Positions 57,823 through 64,000 of a stretch of 64,000 nt of DNA are shown piece by piece. The stretch is from Planctomycetia bacterium (GTDB lineage: Bacteria > Planctomycetota > Planctomycetia > Pirellulales > UBA1268), in assembly GCA_014192425.1 (NCBI GenBank), contig BJHK01000012.1, positions 36,381 to 100,380 on the forward strand, written 5' to 3'. The notes below the pieces were generated by a model that saw nothing but the letters and a program-made list of their open reading frames with translations, ran no database searches and was not told where the DNA came from. The number at the start of each line of letters is the position of its first letter. Position 1 is the stretch's first letter. Both the position numbers and the translations under genes were made by a program.

Positions 57823-59424
57823 CTATTCGCGGAACTCGGTATCCACGGCCTGCGTCCGGTAGAGCGGCGCATGGCGGTAGTAGACCTCGAGGATCAATGT
57901 CGCCAGCGACGTGGTGTAGAGCCGGCCGGCATGGCCAACGTGGCCGCCCGACACACCGACGTACCAACTGCCCGCCTCGTGGCCGTTCTTGGCCTGCGTG
58001 GAGAGCAGCAAGGCCTTCATCTTGTTGTTCCAGGCGATCCACGCATCCCCCTCCATGTGATGCATCACCTGCGTGGCGTAATAGTCGAAGTAAAGATCCG
58101 TGTTGGGGCCCTTGTCGGAGAGTGTCTTCACACCCCGCTGCAGCGACGGGTGGTCTTTCTTCCAGCCCAGATACATCCGGCAGAGCAGACCCACGGCCGT
58201 CGTCCCGGCGCCCGGGGCCGCGGGCGAGGTGTAGCCATAGCCCGCCCCGCTGTCCGACGACACCGAGTCGAGGAAATCGGAGGCCTTCTTGATCGTCAGC
58301 GGCCTGACCTGCAGGTAGCCCATGTGCCCGCTCTTCAGCGCCATGACCTGCCAGCCGACAGCCGACGTGTCGCCAGGCTGCTTGGGCTTATACCGCCAGC
58401 CTCCGCCGACCGGATCCTGGGCGTCCATGATGAAGTCGAGCGCGTACTGCGCAGGTTGCCTCAGAGCGTCGTCCTGCGACATGGCGAAGGCCTCCGCGAG
58501 CACGATGCCGCATAGCCCTTGCACGTAAAGGCCGTGGCCATCGATTTCGTACATCTGGCCTTGCTGCGCCATCGACTGCGCGGCGAGCACTTTCAGGCCG
58601 GCCTTGATCTGCGACTTGTACGGACCCTCCATGTGCGTGTAGCCACGGCCGAGAAACGGCAACAGGGCCAAGCCGGTGGCTCCGAACCGGTCCCCATAGT
58701 TGCCTGGATTCGCGCACTTCCCATTGCAGTTCGGACACTTGCCATGGTCGAAACTCCACGACCCATCGGGCATCTGGTGCTCGGCCAGCCACTTGAGCGC
58801 CGCATCCACGGCCGCTTCCGTGTCGGCACCGCCGCCGCCCCCCGCCGCCGCCTTGCCAGGATTCTTCCGCCCGCCGAGACCCGTGCTCGTGCCTCCTGCG
58901 GCGCCGATGCTCGAGAGGATGTCGCTCGCCGGAGCGGTCTGATCGCCGAAGTCGGTAACCTCGAGCGCCAGGGGCGCCGCCTCCAGGTCGCTCGCGTCAG
59001 ACGCTACCTCCACGTTCGGGATCACCACGTCCGTCGTCGCCACCTCCGTCGTCGTCTCCACGTCCTGCTCCGGATTCGGCGTCTCGTCCTTGAAATCCTC
59101 CACCGGCACATCCGACTCCGGACCCATCGACACAATCTCACGCGGCTTCGGCTTCTCGTCCGGCTTGTTCACGATCAACGCCAGCATCAACAGGAGCACG
59201 ATGTGGACCAGCATGCTCACCGCCCATGCCGGCGCCTGCTTGAGCATCGCCGACGTGTCGACGAAGCCCCCCCCCTCCTCCTCCTCGGCCGGCTCGGCAC
59301 CCCCCGCCGGTTTCAACGGCGGCTTCGCCAGCGGAACCCGCTGACCGGCCTGCGGCTGGCCGGCCGGGGGCTTCGGACGCGCACCGGGCTTCGGGTTCGG
59401 CACGGGGTCGGTCGTTTTCGACAT
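57823..59424 (-). CDS. Prenyltransferase/squalene-oxidase-repeat protein with TonB-like N-terminus
   Basis: 533 residues. The N-terminus is Pro/Lys-rich and is followed by one membrane helix (AWAVSMLVHIVLLLMLALI near 67-85) and an acidic Pro/Thr linker, as in TonB-like anchors. After a Gly-rich region, residues about 205-520 form alpha/alpha-barrel repeats with QxxxGSW-type signatures (QMPDGSWSFDHG, QDPVGGGWRYKPKQPGDTSA, GAGYGYTSPA) and a CPNCNGKC cluster near 230 that could bind metal. Planctomycetes encode many such proteins; none has a firmly known reaction. The C-terminus (LYRTQAVDTEFRE) is echoed by a fragment upstream at 59465. Confidence 0.8.
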   Translation of the reverse strand: MSKTTDPVPNPKPGARPKPPAGQPQAGQRVPLAKPPLKPAGGAEPAEEEEGGGFVDTSAMLKQAPAWAVSMLVHIVLLLMLALIVNKPDEKPKPREIVSMGPESDVPVEDFKDETPNPEQDVETTTEVATTDVVIPNVEVASDASDLEAAPLALEVTDFGDQTAPASDILSSIGAAGGTSTGLGGRKNPGKAAAGGGGGADTEAAVDAALKWLAEHQMPDGSWSFDHGKCPNCNGKCANPGNYGDRFGATGLALLPFLGRGYTHMEGPYKSQIKAGLKVLAAQSMAQQGQMYEIDGHGLYVQGLCGIVLAEAFAMSQDDALRQPAQYALDFIMDAQDPVGGGWRYKPKQPGDTSAVGWQVMALKSGHMGYLQVRPLTIKKASDFLDSVSSDSGAGYGYTSPAAPGAGTTAVGLLCRMYLGWKKDHPSLQRGVKTLSDKGPNTDLYFDYYATQVMHHMEGDAWIAWNNKMKALLLSTQAKNGHEAGSWYVGVSGGHVGHAGRLYTTSLATLILEVYYRHAPLYRTQAVDTEFRE

Positions 59425-59464
59425 CGGTCAATCCTCCTGGAAGCGCAAAGGCTCGGCTGCGGAA

Positions 59465-59520
59465 TCACCCGCGGAACTGGTCGTCCGCGGCCTGCGTGCG
59501 GTGGAGCGGGGCGTAACGAG
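59465..59520 (-). pseudogene. C-terminal remnant of a paralogous prenyltransferase-repeat gene
   Basis: On the minus strand about 18 codons read RYAPLHRTQAADDQFRG and stop at 59465. This is clearly related to the C-terminus of the gene immediately downstream (RHAPLYRTQAVDTEFRE). A stop codon lies in the same frame about 11 codons upstream of the match, and no further homology is visible. It appears to be the tail of a deleted tandem paralogue. Confidence 0.6.
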
Positions 59521-59582
59521 CGAGCGTATCAAAGCGAGTATATCAATAGGAGGCTCAACAGAGACCTCGGGAATCACACACA

Positions 59583-59600
59583 CCCCTCCCTAAGGAGGGG
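59583..59600. repeat. Short hairpin in an AT-richer intergenic stretch
   Basis: CCCCTCC and GGAGGGG pair across a CTAA loop. The surrounding 59520-59640 is unusually AT-rich for this genome and holds no gene. The whole 59425-59830 gap contains only this hairpin, the paralogue remnant and the rpmG leader. Confidence 0.6.
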
Positions 59601-59830
59601 CTACCTTAGGGTGTCGACCTCTCAATCATAACCGGGAACGTGAGATCGATCACCCGGCCTCTTTTCCTTCGTGCGCGGCCCGTCAGACTATTCCTGGCGT
59701 CGTTCGCCCCCGCTTTTTCGGCAGGGAAACGGGCCGTTCTGGCCTTGCCGTTCCCGGGCGGATAGGATCGCTCCGCCGTGGCCGGGTCACCGAAACGCTG
59801 CGGCCTCCGCAGCCTCAGGACGACAGGACG

Positions 59831-59995
59831 ATGGCCAAGGGCAAGAAGAAACTCGAAGTGGTTCACCTCGTGTGCGAGGAGACCGGTGATCAAAACTACA
59901 CGCTGCGCCGGAAGACCGGTGGCGAGAAGTTGAAGGTCAAGAAGTACTCGCCGCGGCTCCGTAAGCACACCGTGCACAACGAGAAGCGCAAGTAG
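59831..59995 (+). CDS. rpmG: 50S ribosomal protein L33
   Basis: 54 residues: MAKGKKKLEVVHLVCEETGD, then NYTLRRKTGGEKLKVKKYSP and RLRKHTVHNEKRK. Length, basic composition and the pattern YTxxxNKxNxxKLxxKKYxPxxRKHT-like ending identify bL33. It has one Cys only (Cys15), so it is not the four-Cys zinc-binding form. It is a stand-alone gene, not next to secE/nusG or a tRNA. It is convergent with the glycosyltransferase gene, 12 bases apart. It is short and easily missed. Confidence 0.93.
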   Translation: MAKGKKKLEVVHLVCEETGDQNYTLRRKTGGEKLKVKKYSPRLRKHTVHNEKRK

Positions 59996-60007
59996 CGAGC
60001 CGCGGCC

Positions 60008-61132
60008 TCAGCCCACCTCGGCAAGGATCGCGCCCAGGGCGGGATCATCGCCTGCAGCCACGCACGCCACCCGGTCGGCGCGGCGGCGGATCGCGGGCTC
60101 CACGTCGGCGGCATTTTCGACGAGCAGCAACCGGCAGTCCGCGGGCCGCGAGAACGTGGCCGTCCCGGGCCGGCAGACGATGTCGATCTCGCACGGCTGC
60201 CGCGGCCCGACCAGCGGACAGTCGGCGAGGAGGCGGGCCACGGCCCGCCCACCCGCGGTGGCGTCGACATCACCGGGCAGCCCCCAGGTCACGGCCCGGG
60301 CCGGCCGCTCTTCCAGCCCATGGCGACAGGCCGTTAACCGGCCGCGCCGGCCGAAGTACGCGACGTTCGGCCCGTCCCGCCAGCGCCGCGCCGCGGTCGG
60401 GTCGGTGGGATGCCAAATATGCAGCGAGCATGTCGCGTCGAGGATCGACTCCAGCCGCACGCCCGCGGCCCTGAGCCGGAGCCCGAGATCGTCGTCCTCC
60501 TGTCCCCAGCCCACGAACCGTTCGTCGAAGCCGTTGACGCGCACGAAGTCCTCCCGCCAGATGCCGAAGTCGCCCCCCGCCAGCCGCGGCTTCGTCGGGT
60601 GACGAGCCGCATTGTGCCACCAGGCCTTGCGGTGCCGCCGCGCCAGCGACCGCCGCTCCACCTCCGGCACGAGCGGCGCCAGGTCGGCCAGCGGCAGGTT
60701 CTCCGGCACGAGCAGATCGCTCGCCTGACGCGAGAGGCGGGCGCAGAAGCCGATGAGCGCGGTGCCATGCCGCCGCCGGGCGACGTGTGCGGCCACGTGC
60801 CCCGGCGGCAGCATGCAGTCCCCGTCGAGAAACAGCAGATACCGGCCGCGGGCCAGCCGCGCCGCGGCGTTGCGGAGCCGGGCCACGCGGAAGCCGTCGT
60901 GCGGCTGCGAGGTGAACCGCACCGACAGCGGCAGCGTGGCCGCCAGCCGGTCGACCAGTTCCGCCGTCCCGTCGTCTGATCCGTCGTCCGCAACCACCAC
61001 CTCCAGCGACTGCCCGGCGGGCTGCTGGAGCGCGATCGACTCCAGCACGAGCGCCAGGTGCCGCGGCTTGCGATACGTATTGACCAGCACCGAGACGTCG
61101 ACGTCGATGCCGGTCGGCCCGGGCTCGATCAT
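60008..61132 (-). CDS. Family 2 glycosyltransferase
   Basis: 374 residues. A GT-A fold is shown by VSVLVNTYRKPRHLALVLES at 13-32, VVVADDGSDDGTAEL near 46, RYLLFLDGDCMLPPGH near 97 (the DxD motif) and GGDFGIWREDFVRVNGFDE near 187. The catalytic acid region is GWGQEDDDLGLRLRAAG near 209. It transfers a sugar from a nucleotide sugar; galactosyltransferase-like C-terminal sequence suggests surface glycan synthesis. The start overlaps the end of the preceding glycosyltransferase gene by 4 bases. Confidence 0.88.
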   Translation of the reverse strand: MIEPGPTGIDVDVSVLVNTYRKPRHLALVLESIALQQPAGQSLEVVVADDGSDDGTAELVDRLAATLPLSVRFTSQPHDGFRVARLRNAAARLARGRYLLFLDGDCMLPPGHVAAHVARRRHGTALIGFCARLSRQASDLLVPENLPLADLAPLVPEVERRSLARRHRKAWWHNAARHPTKPRLAGGDFGIWREDFVRVNGFDERFVGWGQEDDDLGLRLRAAGVRLESILDATCSLHIWHPTDPTAARRWRDGPNVAYFGRRGRLTACRHGLEERPARAVTWGLPGDVDATAGGRAVARLLADCPLVGPRQPCEIDIVCRPGTATFSRPADCRLLLVENAADVEPAIRRRADRVACVAAGDDPALGAILAEVG

Positions 61133-62820
61133 GGCAGCAGCCTCCGCACCACGGCATCGCCGCTGGCCGCCGCGCGGACCGTCGCGGCATGCCGCATGGC
61201 GGACTCACGATAATGGGGGAAGTGGCGAACGACCTCGCTCAGCGCGGCCGCCGCGTCGTCGGCGGCGGCGATCACGGCCCCGACAGCCCCCGCCGGTACG
61301 GGTCCGGCGGCGGCCAGCCGGCGGACGACGATCGCCTCCACGGCGGCCGAGCCCCCCCCGACCTCGACCCGACAACGCGCACGCGGCGGAGCGGCGCGCG
61401 GAAAGATCGCGCAGGCCGCCTCCCCGCTGCCATCGGCTGCGAGCATCGTCGCCGGCAGCCGGTCGGACGACGCGACGGCCACGCGAACGGGCGGCTCCTC
61501 GCTGCCAGCGCCCGCCCGCCAGTGGATCGCCACCGCGATGATCTCCTGCCGCCCCGCGTCCGCGGCCCGCGGGGCCGCGGCCGACATGTCGATGGCGAGC
61601 GACCGTCCGCCGCCGAGCCGCGGCCCGGCGATCAGTCGCTCGTCGAGGACCTCGGCCCGCGCGGCCGCTGCGCCGGCATGCCGGCGCAGCGGCTCCGCGA
61701 ACTGGCGGGCCATCCAGCCCCCACCGGTGACGATCGGCACCACGCCGCCGGCCAGCGACTCGAGCACGATGCCGGAACAGCGCACGCGATACCGCTCCTG
61801 ATCGTAGGGCAGCAGCATGATATCGGTGTCCGCGAGGGCCCGGGCGTAGGCCGCCTCGTCGAGCGGACCGGGCAGGAGATCGACCGGCCCGCCGGCCGCG
61901 GCCTGTCGCGTCAGCACCGCCAGAGCGCGGCTCACCGCGCGGTGCTCCGCCGCCCGCGAGCGGACGTCGAAGCCGAGGTTCGTCTGCACCGCGAACCGCA
62001 CGCCGGCGAGGAGCGGATCGGCGAGCGCCGCCGACACGATCGCGGGCAGCGCCTGCGAACCCTTCTCCGGCCGCGCATCGCCGAGGCAGGAGACACGCAG
62101 TCCGCCCCGGTGCCGGTGGTCACCGCCGGCACCGACCAGCGCTGACTGGATCGGATAGGGCAGCACGCCGACCGGCCCGCCGACGAGCCGCGCGTGCTGC
62201 GCGGCGAGTTCCTCGGTGGTCGCGTGGAGCTGCAGCTCCGGTACCGTCGCCCGGGCGGCGCGGAGCAGATCCCGGGCCCAGGCCAGCCGGCTGTCCTGCC
62301 GGTCGTAGTCGGCCACGAAGCCGCGGTAGACCGGAAAGTGGACGAGCGCGTGCCAGCCGATTCCGGGCGCCGGCCGGGCGCCGGCGATGGCCCGGGCGAG
62401 CCCCGCGATCTCCAGTTCCGACGCGGTGGCAAGAAGGACAACATCCCCGGACCGCAGTTCCGCCAGCGCCGGCGCCAGGTCGCGGGCGAACGTCGCGATC
62501 CGCTCCTCGCGCCGGCGGGCGCGGTGCCGCGACTCCCATGGCGGCCGCGGCAGCCAGCCGCTCCGGCCGCGCCCGTCGAGCCGGTCGAGGCTGCCCGCGA
62601 TCGTGTACTTGGAGTAGCCGCTGTTGGTGAACGTCGGCCGCACGGGGCAATCCGCGGCCTCCAGCCCGGCCGCGCAGGCTCGATTGCCGAGCAGGCGGCA
62701 GTCGCAGTCGGCCCGCCGCGCCGCTGCCAGCACTTCCGCCGCGTAGTGCAGCGGATGCGACCCGGCCGACATCAGGCAGGGGTCGACGAGCATGAACTGG
62801 CGCCGGCCCGCCGCGGTCAT
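61129..62820 (-). CDS. GT-B type glycosyltransferase-like protein
   Basis: 563 residues. The N-terminal half begins FMLVDPCLMSAGSHPLHYA. The C-terminal Rossmann half has LRVSCLGDARPEKGSQALPA near 246, LLPYDQERYRVRCSGIVLES near 351 and a following Gly-rich acceptor loop, all typical of GT4-like enzymes. The last 170 residues are Ala/Arg-rich and less conserved. It is encoded between lpxK and the GT2 gene with overlapping stops and starts, so it is probably part of a lipopolysaccharide core or surface glycan operon. Sugar specificity is unknown. Confidence 0.7.
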   Translation of the reverse strand: MTAAGRRQFMLVDPCLMSAGSHPLHYAAEVLAAARRADCDCRLLGNRACAAGLEAADCPVRPTFTNSGYSKYTIAGSLDRLDGRGRSGWLPRPPWESRHRARRREERIATFARDLAPALAELRSGDVVLLATASELEIAGLARAIAGARPAPGIGWHALVHFPVYRGFVADYDRQDSRLAWARDLLRAARATVPELQLHATTEELAAQHARLVGGPVGVLPYPIQSALVGAGGDHRHRGGLRVSCLGDARPEKGSQALPAIVSAALADPLLAGVRFAVQTNLGFDVRSRAAEHRAVSRALAVLTRQAAAGGPVDLLPGPLDEAAYARALADTDIMLLPYDQERYRVRCSGIVLESLAGGVVPIVTGGGWMARQFAEPLRRHAGAAAARAEVLDERLIAGPRLGGGRSLAIDMSAAAPRAADAGRQEIIAVAIHWRAGAGSEEPPVRVAVASSDRLPATMLAADGSGEAACAIFPRAAPPRARCRVEVGGGSAAVEAIVVRRLAAAGPVPAGAVGAVIAAADDAAAALSEVVRHFPHYRESAMRHAATVRAAASGDAVVRRLLP

Positions 62821-63899
62821 CGGTGCACCCCGACATCACCGGCGATCGCGCGATCGATGGCCGCGCCGATGTCGTCGCCGCCGCTGATCATCTCGAGCGC
62901 GATCTCGAGGGCCACCACGGGCAGTCCCGCCAGTTCGTCGCACCGAATTTTGACGAGGTCCTTGAGCGTGGTCACGATCAGGTCGCAGCCCGCATCGCGG
63001 CCGGCCGCGGCCACCTCCTCCAGATCCTGGTCGGCGTAGGCGTGGTGGTCGGCGAACCAGCGGCACCCCGCGATTGACGGTCCGAGCGTGCCCAGCGTCC
63101 GGCGGAACGCGGCGGGATTGCCGATGCCCGCGGCGGCGAAGACCCGCTGCCCGCGCAGGTCCGCCAGGGGCAGCGTCGGCCCGGAGAACCGGCGCAGCCG
63201 TGCCGGCCTGTGCACGGCCTCCGCCCACGCCGGCGGCGGCGCCCCGCAGGCCCGCTCCACCGTCGCACGGATCTGCCGGCGGCGGTCCTCGTCCACGGCA
63301 TCGGCTCGGGTGAGCACGACGACGCCGGCCCGCGCGAGCCCGGCGACCGGCTCGCGCAGCAGGCCGCGGGGAAAGAGCAAGTCGCACCCGAACGGATCGG
63401 TGGCGTCGATGGCGACGATGTCGAGATCGCGGGCCAACCGCCGATGCTGGAAGCCGTCGTCGAGCACGACGACGTCGGCGCCGCGGGCGACCGCCCGGGC
63501 CGCGGCCGCGGGCCGGTCGCGGTCGGCCTGATGCATGACGTCGGGGAGCAGGACCGCGAGTTCGGCCGCCTCGTCGCTGGTCTCACCGGGCCGGGCCGCG
63601 TAGCCGCGGCTGACGATCGCCGGCCGGCGGCCGGCGGCCCGCATCCGGGCGGCGATCCAGGCGACGATGGGCGTCTTGCCCGTGCCCCCGAGCGTCAGGT
63701 TGCCCACCGACACCACCGGCACGCCGGCGGCGACCGACCGCAGCAGTCCGTGATCGTAGGCGGCATTGCGGGCCAGCACGGCGAGGCCGTACGGCACGGC
63801 CAGGCCGCCGAGCAGCAGCCGGCCCGCGGCGGGAAAGAGGCCGCTGGACGAACCGTCGACGAGACGGCGAAAGGTCGCGGCGTCGGGAAGAATCGCCAT
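62817..63899 (-). CDS. lpxK: Tetraacyldisaccharide 4'-kinase
   Basis: 360 residues, a little longer than the usual 310-340. It phosphorylates the 4' position of the lipid A disaccharide at the inner membrane. An N-terminal membrane-associated segment is followed by the P-loop SVGNLTLGGTGKTPIVAWIA at about 64-83, SRGYAARPGETSDEA near 96, VVLDDGFQHRRLARDLDIV near 145 and FADHHAYADQDLEEV near 284. It is the first gene visible of the lpxK-GT-GT2 operon. The stop overlaps the next start by 4 bases. Bases 63900-64000 upstream show no gene I can identify. Confidence 0.93.
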   Translation of the reverse strand: MAILPDAATFRRLVDGSSSGLFPAAGRLLLGGLAVPYGLAVLARNAAYDHGLLRSVAAGVPVVSVGNLTLGGTGKTPIVAWIAARMRAAGRRPAIVSRGYAARPGETSDEAAELAVLLPDVMHQADRDRPAAAARAVARGADVVVLDDGFQHRRLARDLDIVAIDATDPFGCDLLFPRGLLREPVAGLARAGVVVLTRADAVDEDRRRQIRATVERACGAPPPAWAEAVHRPARLRRFSGPTLPLADLRGQRVFAAAGIGNPAAFRRTLGTLGPSIAGCRWFADHHAYADQDLEEVAAAGRDAGCDLIVTTLKDLVKIRCDELAGLPVVALEIALEMISGGDDIGAAIDRAIAGDVGVHR

Positions 63900-64000
63900 G
63901 CCACACCGGTCCGGAGACGAGTCGCGCCGACCCGGCGGGCCGGGCGGACTGCTCCGCGGAGCATGGGGGAAACGCCCCTGTTTTCCAAGTGGGCTTTCGG

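Noticed and set aside
59583-59600. Intrinsic terminator at the CCCCTCC/GGAGGGG hairpin
   Set aside because: No T-run follows on either strand and no gene ends immediately before it on the plus strand, so it is listed only as a hairpin.

Overview
The window looks like a chromosomal segment of a GC-rich planctomycete, probably of the Pirellulales type. The evidence is a DUF1501 / DUF1549-DUF1553 / cytochrome-WD40 operon, a planctomycete-style prenyltransferase-repeat protein with a TonB-like N-terminus, a GldF-GldG fusion with a DUF4340 partner, formylglycine-enzyme-like secreted proteins and small Cys-rich secreted proteins. LpxK, an LptD-like barrel, an LptF/G-like permease and a FabH-type synthase point to a diderm envelope with lipid A. 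No rRNA, tRNA, CRISPR array, prophage or intact insertion sequence was recognised.

Layout. 1-1805 (minus): an RlmL-like rRNA methyltransferase whose reading frame runs through a 117-bp tandem array and off the left edge. 1.8-3.5 kb: a decayed VapBC locus, an eRF1-like protein and a second, partly inverted copy of the antitoxin. 3.7-7.7 kb: a large secreted double FGE-domain protein and a Cys-rich secreted protein with a strong terminator. 7.9-15 kb: carB divergent from ahpD, a phosphodiesterase-like protein and a coiled-coil secreted protein. 15.3-17.5 kb (minus): DUF971, an adenylate-forming ligase and a PEGA lipoprotein. 17.8-25.3 kb (plus): PP2C phosphatase, LptF/G-like permease, sugar isomerase, HEXXH protein and transketolase. 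25.3-27 kb (minus): ECF sigma factor and membrane partner, divergent from the DUF1501 operon (27.4-35 kb). 35.1-39.9 kb: NCS2 permease, an internally deleted lactate permease, a YeiH-like transporter and a coupled small protein. 39.9-43.2 kb (minus): LptD-like barrel. 43.4-47.3 kb: MMPL transporter and pepA. 47.2-49.3 kb: about 2 kb of tandem repeats. 49.3-59.4 kb (minus): pepF, a fabH homologue, DUF4340, GldF-GldG, ABC ATPase and the prenyltransferase-repeat protein. 59.8 kb: rpmG. 60-63.9 kb (minus): lpxK and two glycosyltransferases.

The most unusual content is repeat-driven. (i) The methyltransferase carries an in-frame array of 39-residue repeats built from a DNA repeat that is intergenic elsewhere in the window. 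(ii) Four elements of about 132 bp with inverted-repeat ends are dispersed between genes, in both orientations. (iii) The 3' end of pepA is part of a 261-bp unit repeated four times. (iv) A 46-bp segment of the duplicated antitoxin is inverted. (v) A lactate permease has lost about 115 internal residues, and its C-terminus is replaced by a hairpin-forming sequence. I see no clear new multi-gene system. Points (i) and (ii) are the best candidates for something undescribed.
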